A stretch of 64,000 nt of DNA, from contig CM056389.1 in NCBI GenBank assembly GCA_029718625.1, positions 8,921,264-8,985,263 on the forward strand, given 5' to 3'. Origin of the DNA: Synaphobranchus kaupii. Lineage: Eukaryota > Chordata > Actinopteri > Anguilliformes > Synaphobranchidae. Numbering within the stretch: the stretch's first letter is position 1; each line of letters begins with the position of its first letter. The notes under the pieces were generated by a model. It was not told the origin of the DNA and did not search any database. It was given only the letters and a program-made list of their open reading frames with translations. Of the stretch, positions 51,977-61,700 are shown one piece after another. A program made the position numbers and the translations under genes.

Positions 51977-53149
51977 CAGTGCCTTGCGAAAGTATTCACC
52001 CCCCCTGTTGGCGTTTTTCCTATTTTGTTGCATTACAACCTGTAATTTAAATGGATTTTTATTTGGATTTTATGTAATGGACCTACACAAAATAGTCGAA
52101 ATTGGTCAAGTGAAATGAAAAACAACTTCTTTTAAAAAATAAAAAAAAATAAAAAACTGAAAAGTGGTGCGTGCATATGTATTCACCCCCTTTGCTTTAA
52201 TGTATTTTTAAAGTATCATATTTAATATTTGGTCACATATCCTTTGCATGCTGTTACTTCCTGAAGTCTGTGACCCATCAACATCAAAAGACTCTTGATA
52301 TCTTATTTTCTGGTACTCTCACAAGCGATACTATAACATCTCTGCATTTGAATGGATCTCTATGGGAATTGGGGGGTGGGACTAGATTTAGCTGTAAATA
52401 TCTGTAAATGACACTGGAACAGTATGGAACACATGGTTGGCTCTCAGTCATCAAGGGTCTGACGTATCAAACAAGCCTTAAACCATCACTCTGCTGCCAG
52501 AAATACAGTAGATATGGATGGATAACTTGAAGGCTTTCTTCTCCTGACTTATTTTTCCATAGAGTTCAATAGGAAAATTTGTCAGGAGAAACAACCCTTA
52601 AAGTGATCCATCCATATCTACTGCATATCTGGCAGCAGAGTGATGGTTTGAGGCTCGTTTGATACCTCAGACCCTTGATGACTTACAGCCATTTTACAAA
52701 CCATGTATTCCATACGGTACCAGTCTAATTTACAGCTGAATCTAGTCTCACCCCCCAATTCCCATACAGATCCATTCAAATGCAGAGAGGTTATAGTATC
52801 GCTTGTAACGGTACCTGAAAATAAGATGTCGAGAGTCTTTTGATGTTGATGGGTCACAGATTTCAGGAAGTAACAGTATGCAAAGGATATGTGACCAAAT
52901 ATGAAATATGATACTATAAAAATACATTAAAGCAAACGGAATGAATACATATGCACGCACCACTTTACAGTTTTTTATTTTTTTGAATTTTTTAAAAGAA
53001 GTTTTGTTTTTCATTTCACTTCACCAATTTGTACTATTTTGTGTAGGTCCATTACATAAAATCCAAATAAAAATCCATTTAAATTACAGGTTGTAATGCA
53101 ACAAAATAGGAAAAACGCCAAGTGGGGTGAATACTTTCGCAAGGCACTG
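51977..53149. mobile_element. Tc1-type giant palindromic element (1173 bp)
   Basis: Ends CAGTGCCTTGCGAAAGTATT in inverted orientation, flanked by TA on both sides (51975-51976 and 53150-53151): a Tc1/mariner signature seen widely in fish. The whole element is an inverted repeat with arms of about 580 bp around a centre near 52563, keeping high similarity to the middle. Noncoding; it can fold into one very long hairpin. Confidence 0.88.
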
Positions 53150-53648
53150 TATATATAACCATAATTAACTCCTCTGCAAAAATGCCTCTCCTGTACTGGT
53201 CCGTGTATATCAATTGCATTTACTGACAATAAATTATACCACATTACCAAAATGTTTTAGAGCTCATTACAAGAGAAAGAGAAAGAAAATATTAGCCTAT
53301 GGGTGGGAGCAGCATACAGCCTCCACAGTTTGAATCACTCCACAGAGTGACGGACCCGTCGGTCACTAATCAAACTTTTAAGTTGAGCGCACTACTGCCT
53401 CTTTTTACGTTTTGCTGTGGCGGCTCACCTGTGGTTCTTTTTCTATGGATTGCGTATTGATCACCCCAGACAGACGTCTTACTCTCCTCGGTCCGGTCGC
53501 CGCCGTCCTTCCTCTAGGTGACTGATTACAGTTACCTCTCTGTGAGAAGGTGGGTTGCGGTTTCGGGGTGTGAACTTCCGGCAGTGCGCACTGTCTAAAC
53601 CGTCTCCGACTTGAGAGAAATCTGTGTAGGAGAAAATCAAGTTAGCAA

Positions 53649-53667
53649 TCCTGCCGACTACGCCAAT
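53649..53667 (-). promoter_or_regulatory. Primer binding site for tRNA-Ser
   Basis: The plus strand reads AATCCTGCCGACTACGCCA, matching the 3' end of vertebrate tRNA-Ser including CCA; the minus strand is therefore a complementary PBS starting TGGCG. It lies within about 5 nt of the 5' LTR. Confidence 0.75.
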
Positions 53668-53670
53668 TAT

Positions 53671-54187
53671 GTTGTGGAATTTCACCTTTTTCACACAGTG
53701 AGCAAGTCTGACCAAACAGAACCACAACAAAACCGTATATTAATAAGAATAAGAATTTTTGTTTATTTGCAGATAAACCATCGTGAGAGGATCATACCAG
53801 ATCACTCTGACTTAAACAGAAATACACAGACATTTATACACAATCCTTAGTGATTTGCCACAAGGGGCGTATTCCTAAATAATACAGAAGACACGGGTGT
53901 TAAAACTTTCCAGTGTTTATAGTAAATAACCTTCAGCTTTGCCACTGAGTTTAGGAATGTTCAACAGAAAGCAGAAACACACACATCTCTTGCAGAACTG
54001 AAAGATAAAGACACACAGAGAAGGCCTGCTGTGCCAACTCATGTGTTTGCATAGAGTATATGTTTAACTACTTAATTCAATATAATTGATCTACCAATAA
54101 TCAAAACTATAATAAATGTTTAATAATAATCATGTGATTGTCTCCATGTTAATACACACATATTGTAAAACAGAAAATTCCTTCACA
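53671..54187 (-). repeat. 5' LTR of the provirus
   Basis: Shares with the 3' LTR the blocks GTTTATTTGCAGATAAACC, CACTCTGACTTAAACAGAAA, GATTTGCCACAAGGGGCGTA and the terminal AAAATTCCTTCACA. In element sense it starts TGTGAAGG at 54187. Confidence 0.75.
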
Positions 54188-54370
54188 GAAGGAAATGAAG
54201 AAATAAGAAAAGGGGAGCAGGGGAACAAGGGAGCAAGCTACAACGGAGCAAGCGAGCAAAGGAAGGAGTGAGCAAAAGAATAATGGATGAAGGAATATAA
54301 GGAAGCAAGGAAATTAAGAAATGAGGAAATGAGGAAACAAGGGAGCAGGGGAACAAGGGGGCAAGCTATA
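54188..54370 (+). repeat. Purine-rich minisatellite, first block
   Basis: Degenerate AAGGGAGCAAGCTACAA-type repeats, purine-rich on the plus strand, directly against the 5' LTR edge. Same family as 56160-57805. Confidence 0.8.
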
Positions 54371-56159
54371 AAGTGTAAATCCCGCGCAGCTAGACCAATG
54401 AGGGAATAGCACGGAGCGAAGGTTTAAGCGTGATATTTTCCGCTGTTGCTGTGGGAAAAGGTAAGAGTTTTGAAATGTTACTGTTTTTATAACCGGATGA
54501 GACTGCTTCTTTAGATTTGCGGGATCAGCTAGTAATTGGCCATGTGTCAGAGGCAACAGTACCACTTTGCCTCCCGCTCTAAGTCTGGTCTGCAGGCTGA
54601 CCCCAGCTTATCCAAAAAGGCAGCCTGTGTATATTATATTGACTGTCAGCCACCAACGCTGATTCTATACTCATATGTATCTGACTCCAATTTAATTATT
54701 AGTATCTAATTGCAATGTATAATTTATAGTTGATTTGTTAAAGTACTCTCATACTCTTGAACCTGTTCTCTGAACTGGATGCACTGGTTCCACCAGGTGC
54801 TACATACGGCCGTTTATGTACACCACTCACGGCTGACTAGATGTCTGCATTAGGTATAGCCTATCCAAAAAGACTCAGGGACCCGAGAAGATAATATTGG
54901 CAACACCCGTTCTCAACATGTATAAACGTCATGCAGAGATGATCTAACTTAAGACATAGTTCTACAGGTGCAATACTCGTGATACATTTAAGCTTAACTA
55001 GTCAATCTCCCTAGATCAGCAGAGGGGGTAACCCAGACTGAGGAAATTAATCAACTCATTACCGTGTTAACAGAGATAGAAGGTCTTTTTCAGAGAAACC
55101 ACACAAATCAAGTTTAACAGTTTACCAGGTAGGTTCTTTACTTTAAAATAATTAATCATGGTTACAAGTTACAACACAACATATTCAAAACAGAGTATAG
55201 AGTAAAATACTAAGTCATACCTGGCAATCGCTACACACAAGACACAAAGTGAGATGTGCGGGAGAGTCCTGGCTACAGCTTCCCCTAGTTCTTTGTTTCC
55301 TTTGATTAAATGCCCAAATTCTGTGTTTGATCTGGCTGTGGACGATCGTAAAACCATAAACTGGCCAAAAGGCTAATATTGCACTTTTCGTCCCCCCTCC
55401 AAGGGGGGTTGGCAGACAGAGTTTCCTGTGGTATAATTCCACAGCGGCAGTTACTAGTTAGTTATGATATATATTTCCTCCATGTTGACCATTTAGGAAA
55501 TATAGGCCATTGCACCACACACACCGAGACCATCAAAACGATATCAAACATGAATAGGTCTACGTTCGTGTTGTCATGAGAATCCCATCTCTGCATAGTT
55601 TTCAAATGTGATTAATATTAATGCCACAAACAGTCCCAGGATTCCTGTTGAGAACATTACATTATACCCTAGTTTCCCCTGTTCAGTCAGGTACATGTAA
55701 ATGTGTGTATCTACTCATGTAACACTTAGAAACTGAACAATATATACTTATTCCTCTGTAAAAAGAGTGTACAATGTATGTTCCAGTGTCAGGACTATTT
55801 CCAGTATATACTGTACAATGTAGCATAAATAATCATCACATTCTAAGGTTTTTATGCTTTTTGAAGACCAAAGCAATCTGCACTGTTATACCATGCTGTG
55901 TGGGCATTATTTGAATGAAAGGGATGTGGCCTGCCTCAGTGACGTCAGGTGGGAGCAGTCTTGCATTGTCCGTGCGCAGGAGTTTCAAACAGACCAGGGT
56001 CTCTCCCAGGATCATAAAATCCTAGGACATTCTTGGACACCGTAAACCTTAGGCCAGATGGTCCCAGCAAACATTCCGGCACCAGATGCGTGACTTGATT
56101 GCCACTTCCCGGTATTGTGTTCTCTTTAGGTGCTCTGGGGTGTTAAATCCTGTCTTACA
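54371..56159. other. No gene recognised
   Basis: Mixed sequence without a supported ORF, tandem repeat or identified element end. Confidence 0.5.
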
Positions 56160-57805
56160 AAAGGAACAAGTAAGCAAAGAAATAAAGGAGCAAGGAAAAT
56201 AAGTAAGCTAAGAAATGAAGAAAAGAGGAAACGAGGAAACAAGGGAGCAAGCTACAAGGGAGCAAGCGGCTAAGTAATAAGGGAGCAAGGGAAAAGTTTT
56301 TTTTTTTTCTTTAATTAAAAAATTTAAAAGATTTTAAAAATATTAAAAATAAAACAAAAATTTAAAAATTCAACATAAAAAATCATAATAAAAACAAATT
56401 ATTCCAAAAAATAAAATAAAAACTTTCCAAAAAGTAAAAAAAAGACAAAAAATTCTAAAAGAATTCTAAAATGAGGAAGCAAGAAAATTAAGAAATGAGG
56501 AAACAAGGGAGCAAGCTACAAGGGAGCAAGGGAAGGAGTGAGCAAAGGAATAAGGGAGGAAGGAATATAAGGAAGCAAGGAAATGAAGAAATGAGGAAAC
56601 AAAGGAGCAAGGCAGCAAGCTACAAGGGAGCAAGCGGCAAAGTAATGAGAGCAAGGAAAAAATTTATCAAAAATTAAAAAAATTTAAAAACTAATACAAA
56701 TATTTACAAAAATTTTAAAAATAATACAAAAATTTTAAAAATTTTAGATTAAAATTTTTTTTTAAATAATGAAAAAAGTTAAAAATTAAAAAATAAATAA
56801 ATAAATAAAACACATTATTCCAAAACATTTCAATAAAAAATTCCTAAAAAGTTTAAAAAAAAGTTAAAAAATTCTAAAACGAGGAAGCAAGGAAATCAGG
56901 AAATGAGGAAACAACGGAGCAGGGGAACAAGCGAGCAAGCTACATAAGATAAGGAAGCACATAAATGAAGAAATTATGAAATGAGGAAATGCAGGAGCAA
57001 GGCAGCAAGCTACAAGGGAGCAAGGTAGCAAGGGAACAAGCGAGCAAGCTACAAGGGAGCAAGGAAACGAGTGGGCAAAGGAATAAGGGAGGAAGGAATA
57101 TAAGTAAGCACATAAATGAAGAAATTATGAAACGAGGAAATGAGAGCAAAGGAACAAAAAAACAAGGGAGCAAGCTACAAGGGAGCAAGAAAGCAAGGTA
57201 GCAAGGGAACGAGTGAGCAAAAGAATAAAGGAGCAAGAAAAAAAGAAAGCAAGGAAATGAAGAAAAGAGGAAATGAGGAAACAAGGGAGCAAGCTACAAG
57301 GGAACAAGTGAGCAAGGAAAATATGGAAGCAAAGAAATGAAAAAATGAGAAAACGATGAAACCAAGGGAGTAAGCTACAAGGGAACGAGGGAACAAGGGA
57401 ACAAGTGAGCAAGGGAACAAGGGACCGAGTGAGCAAGGGAGCGAGTGAGCAAGGGAACGATTGTGCGAGGGAACGAGGGAAAGAGTGAGCGAGGGAGGGA
57501 GTGAACGAAGGAATGAGTGAGCAAGGGAACGATTGAGCGAGGGAACGAGAGAACGAGTGAGCGAGGGAATGAGAAAATGAGTGAGCAAGGGAACGAGGGA
57601 AAGAGTGAGCAAGGGAACAAGGGAACAAGTCAGCGAGGGAACAAGGGAACGAGTGAGCAAGGGAACGAAGGAATGAGTGAGCAAGAAAACGAGGGAACAA
57701 GTGAGCGAGGGAATGAGGGAAAGCGTGAACGAGGGAACACGGGAACTTGTGAGCAAGGGAAGGAGTGAAGGAAGGAAATAGTGAGCAAAGGAATGAGTGA
57801 GAGAG
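56160..57805 (+). repeat. Purine-rich minisatellite (GGGAGCAAG / GGGAACGAG type)
   Basis: Degenerate tandem words such as AAGGGAGCAAGCTACAA, GAGGAAACAAGG and, at 57385-57780, GAACGAGTGAGCAAGG. Two A/T-rich islands (56300-56460 and 56660-56880) interrupt it. Almost pure purine on the plus strand. Long open frames arise from the bias and are not genes. Confidence 0.85.
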
Positions 57806-58970
57806 CTCCATTGCTCGCTTGTTTTCTTGCTCCCTTGTAGCTTGCACTCTTGTTCCCTTGCCCCGCTGCTCTCTTGCTGCCTTGTTTTCTTGCTCCCTTT
57901 GCAGCTTGCGCTCTTGTTTCATTGCCCTTTTGCTTCCTTGTAGCTTGCTTCCTTGTTCCCTCGCTCTCGTTTCCTCGTTTTCTCGTTTCTTCATTTCCTT
58001 GCTTTTTTGTTTTTTTACATTTTATAAATTTATAAATTTTTTATTTTTATTTTAAATTTATTAATTTAAAAAAAAATGTTTTTTATTTATTTAATTTATT
58101 TTCTTGCAAATGTTTTTTAAATTCTTTAAAATTTTTTCATTTTTAACATTTTTTAAATTATTTGACATTTTTCCCTTGCTCCCTTATTCCTTTGCTCACT
58201 CCTTCTCTTGCTCCCATTTTTCTTGCTCTTTTGCTGCCCGCTCCCTTGTATTATTATTATTTATGTATTTTTAATTTTTATTTTATTTATTAATTTTTTA
58301 TTTGAAATGTATTAATTAATTAATTAATTAATTTATTTATTTATATGTATTTTTATTTCAATTATTTTCGTTTTAAAAAATTTTTAATTCTTAAATTCTT
58401 TTTTAATTTTTAACATTTTTTTCATTTTTTGACATTCCTTCCCTTGCTTGCTTATTCCTTTGCTCACTCGATCCCAAAATTCTTCTCTCCCTCTCCTCCT
58501 CAGCTGATGTGTGGTGAGCATTCTGGCACAAAATGGCTGCCGTTGCATCACTCAGGTGGGTGGTTTTGTTTTATTTTTTATTTTATTTTACATTTTTTTT
58601 AAAAATGTTTATTTATTTACATTTTTTGACATTTCCTCCTTTGTTGCCTCGCTCCCTTGTATTATTATTATTATTATTATTTTTTATTTTTTATTTTTTT
58701 TTAGACTTTTTCTTTTTAATGAATTTTTTAATTATTTTATTTATTATTTTTAAAAAAGAAATTTTTAATTGTTTTAATTTTCTAAATTTTTTAAATTTTT
58801 TTCCTTATTCTTTTGCTCACCCGTTCCCTTGCTCCATTGCTCACTTGTTTCCTTGCTCCCTTGAAGCTTGTGCTCTTGTTCCCTTGCCCTTTTACTCCCT
58901 TGTAGCTTGCTCCCTTGTTCCCTAGTTTCCTCGTTTCTTCATTTCCTTGCTTCCTTTTTTCCCTTGCTGC
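57806..58970 (-). repeat. Pyrimidine-rich mirror half of the minisatellite
   Basis: From about 57808 the same repeat words occur in inverse complement (TTGCTCCCTTGTAGCTTGC and similar), with T-rich islands (58010-58170, 58240-58430, 58565-58800) in place of A-rich ones. Together with 56160-57805 this forms a large imperfect inverted repeat. An L2-tail-like fragment (AAAATGGCTGCCGTTGCATC) lies at about 58531-58565. Confidence 0.8.
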
Positions 58971-59663
58971 TGAATGACTGTATGGGCGCTTTTTCCGCGC
59001 TTTTCAACTTTGAAACAGGACAGTGGTAGATGGTTAAAACTTAGCAAAAAAATTATCAGAGAAATCTGACAGATGATCTTTGGAGAAAGGCTTGTGTGTC
59101 AGGTGGAGGTCGGAAGCGAGGAGAGATTACTAAAATGGGGAAACCCAAGGATCTGAAGAAAGCTGTGGCGGGTCAGCACAGCGATGACAGTATGAAGGTA
59201 GGCCAAGGTAGTGAGGGAATGAGGGAGAAAAGAGGAGCGGTTAAAAAAAAATCAAGGGTAGTGGAAGGTATACAGGAGAGAGTTCAAGAAGGCTTGGAGT
59301 TTAAGATTATATTGAGATTTGGCGAGGAGAGGGGAATTTCTTCAATGAGTCCGTTGAAATTGACAACTGTTTTGAGAAACCAGATTTAGGATATACAAAT
59401 GGCTAAGGTTTTGAGAGATGGGAATTTGTTGATTGTTTGCAGAGATGAAGAACAGAGCGAATGGGCTGGCAGGATAAAGGAAATAGGGAGGTTTAAAGTG
59501 CAAGCCTTATTGAAGGAGGGAGTAAGGGACGTAAGGCAGTGATTTGGGGAGTGCCAGTCGGAGTCACAATGGAGGAAATTAAATCAAACTTAAAAGGAGG
59601 AATTCTGAAAGGTGATCGGCAGTTGCAGGTAACTCGAGAAGGAGTGAGGAAAGACAGTGAGTA

Positions 59664-61299
59664 CAGTCAAGCCGGAAAGTCTGAACACTCCTTTCACCTT
59701 CTCCACGTTTTATTACGTTACAGACTTATACTACAATAGATTGAGTTTTTTTGCCTCAAACATCTACACACAATAGCCAATAATGACGAAGTGAAAACAG
59801 GTTTTTAGAAAATATGCAATTTTATTTTACTGACAAAAATAGGTTATTTAGGGGTTACATATCTGTCCACACCCTTAGCCTAATACTTGGTTGCTGCACC
59901 TTTGGCAGCGATTACAGCTTCAAGGCGTCTTGGGAAAGAAGCTACGAGCATGGCACACTTGTTTCTGGATATTTTTGCCCATTCCTCTTGGCATATCCTT
60001 GCAAGCTCCGTCAGGTTAGATGGGGAGCGTCGGTACACAGCCATTTTCAGCTCTTTCCACAGATGTTCAATTGGATTCAGGACTGGGCTCTGGCTGGTCC
60101 ACTCAAGGACATGCACAGACTTTCTCCGAAGCCACTCCTTTGTTCTCTTGGCTGTGTGCTTCGGGTCGTTGTCATGTTGGAAGGTAAACCTTCGCCCCAG
60201 TCTGAGGTCCAGAGTGCTCTGGAGCAGGTTTTCTTCAAGGATCTCGGTGTACTTAGCTGCATTCATCTTTCCCTCTATCAGGACTAGTAGCCCCGTTCCC
60301 GCTGCTGAAAAACATCCCCACATCATGATGCTGCCACCGCCATGCTTCACTGTAGGGATGGTATTAGCCAGGTGATGAGCGGTGCCGGGTTTCCTCCAGA
60401 CGTGACGCTTGGTATTCAGGCCAAAAAGCTCAATTTTGGTTTCATCAGACCAGAGAATCTTGATTCTCATGGTTTGAGAGTCCTCTAGGTGCCTTTTGGC
60501 AAACTCCAAGCGGGCTGTGATATGCCTTTTACTAAGGAGGGGCTTCCGTCTGGCCACTCTACCATAAAGGCCTGATTGGTGGAGTGCTGCCTGGATGGTT
60601 GATCTTCTGAAAGGTTCTCCCATCTCCACAAGGATACGCTGGAGCTCTGTCAGAGTGACCCTCGGGTTCCTGCTCACCTCCCTGGCCAAGGCCCGTCTTC
60701 CCTGATTGCTCAGTTTGGCCGGGCGGCCAGGTCTAGGAAGATTCTTGGTGGTTCCAAACTTCTTCCATTTACGAATGATGGTGGCCACTGTGCTCTTTGG
60801 GACCTGTAAAGCTGCAGAGATTTTTCCGTACCCTTCTCCAGATCTATGCCTTGACACAATCCTGTTTCTGAGGTCTGCAGATAATTCCTTTGACCCCATG
60901 GCTTGGAGTTTGCTCTGACATGCACTGTCAACTGTGGGACCTTATATAGGCAGGTGTTGGCAATCCCCAATCATGTCCAATCAATTGAATTTATCACAGG
61001 TGGACTCCAATTAAGTTGTAGAAACATCTCAAGCAGTATCAGTGGAAACAAAATGCACCTCAGCTCACTTTTGGGTGTCATATCAAAGGGTGTGCACACT
61101 TGTGTACATATGATATTTTACATTTTGATTTTTAATAAATTAGCACAAATGTCTAAAAACCTGTTTTCACTTGGTCATTATGGGCTATTTTGTGTAGAAT
61201 TTCGAGACAAAAAATGAACTCAATCTATTGTAGAATATGTCTGTAATGTAATAAAACGTGGAGAAGGTGAAAGAGTGTGCAGACTTTCCGGCTTGACTG
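59664..61299 (-). mobile_element. Complete Tc1-like transposon (1636 bp)
   Basis: TA on both sides (59662-59663, 61300-61301). Inverted ends of about 215 bp start CAGTCAAGCCGGAAAGTCTG (left) and match the complement at the right with scattered differences. It encodes one transposase on the minus strand. Structure and open transposase indicate a young insertion. Confidence 0.93.
59880..60899 (-). CDS. Tc1-like transposase (339 aa, intact)
   Basis: Cut-and-paste transposase acting at the element's inverted ends and TA targets. Residues 1-115 form the paired-like DNA-binding region: two helix-turn-helix parts separated by a GRP-type AT-hook motif at 55-63 (PRPGRPAKL). The catalytic triad is DD34E: Asp152 (WSDET), Asp243 (QHDNDPKHT) and Glu278 (NPIEHLW). 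The glycine-rich stretch KHGGGSIMMWGCFS lies at 185-198. Full length for the family (about 340 aa), with no stop or frameshift. The start Met (MGSKELS) is at the expected place. Transcription would come from the element's own right end. Whether it is active cannot be told. Confidence 0.93.
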   Translation of the reverse strand: MGSKELSADLRNRIVSRHRSGEGYGKISAALQVPKSTVATIIRKWKKFGTTKNLPRPGRPAKLSNQGRRALAREVSRNPRVTLTELQRILVEMGEPFRRSTIQAALHQSGLYGRVARRKPLLSKRHITARLEFAKRHLEDSQTMRIKILWSDETKIELFGLNTKRHVWRKPGTAHHLANTIPTVKHGGGSIMMWGCFSAAGTGLLVLIEGKMNAAKYTEILEENLLQSTLDLRLGRRFTFQHDNDPKHTAKRTKEWLRRKSVHVLEWTSQSPVLNPIEHLWKELKMAVYRRSPSNLTELARICQEEWAKISRNKCAMLVASFPRRLEAVIAAKGAATKY

Positions 61300-61644
61300 T
61301 ATGTTGTGCTTGATTTTGAGGAGGAAGTGCTCCCAAAGAAAGTGACTTGAGTTATAGCGTAAGAGAGTATGTGCCAAAGCCAATGAGGTGTTACAACTGT
61401 CAAAGGTTTGGTCATACAGCCAAGACATGCAAAGGCAGAAGTTGTGCTAGATGTGGAGAAGATCATGATGTGCTAGATGTGGAGAAGATCATGAGTATGG
61501 GCAATGTAAGCATGAACAACCAACATGTTGTAACTGTGGTGGTAATCACAGTGTGGCTTATGGGGGATGTGAAGTGATGAAAAGGGAAATACAGCAGGTA
61601 AGAGCTCAGAATAAGATCACATATGCAGAGGCTGTGAAGATGGA

Positions 61645-61700
61645 GTCAGAGAGGACCTGACTCGCTGGGTGACCTGACTCGCTGGGTGACCTGACTCGCT
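61645..61700 (+). repeat. Short tandem repeat (GACCTGACTCGCTGGGT)
   Basis: Three tandem 17-bp copies of GACCTGACTCGCTGGGT; two further partial copies occur at 63379-63410 on the far side of the 47-bp minisatellite, together with GAAGATGGAGTCAGAGAG. The flanks of the minisatellite therefore share a duplicated segment. Confidence 0.8.

Larger units (their letters stand above)
47917..54187 (-). mobile_element. Defective endogenous retrovirus (gamma/epsilon-like), minus orientation
   Basis: Two direct repeats of about 0.45-0.5 kb (LTRs) flank about 5.3 kb. In sense order from the right: LTR, PBS for tRNA-Ser, gag-like fragment, integrase fragment, env-like fragments, PPT, LTR. Most of pol, including RT, is missing, all frames are broken, and two DNA transposons have landed inside. 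It is a dead fossil copy with no complete gene. Confidence 0.8.
59096..61640 (+). pseudogene. I/Nimb-type LINE ORF1, split by a Tc1 element
   Basis: Plus-strand segments at 59130-59660 and 61302-61620 make one gag-like ORF1: a basic N-terminal part, a block with VIWGVPVGVTMEEIKSNLKG, then VLDFEEEVLPKKV, and a CCHC zinc knuckle (CYNCQRFGHTAKTC, followed by CARCGEDH) expected to bind RNA. Frameshifts near 59540, 61350 and 61470 disable it. Across the Tc1 insertion the frame reads on directly when element and one TA are disregarded. The RT ORF is not present downstream. Confidence 0.75.

Noticed and set aside
54371..56159. Possible second provirus or host gene
   Set aside because: Some LTR-like composition, but no paired repeat, PBS, PPT or recognisable protein block was found.
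57125..57994. 289-codon Ser/Leu/Phe-rich ORF on the minus strand
   Set aside because: Produced by pyrimidine-rich minisatellite sequence; the hydrophobic look is a composition effect.
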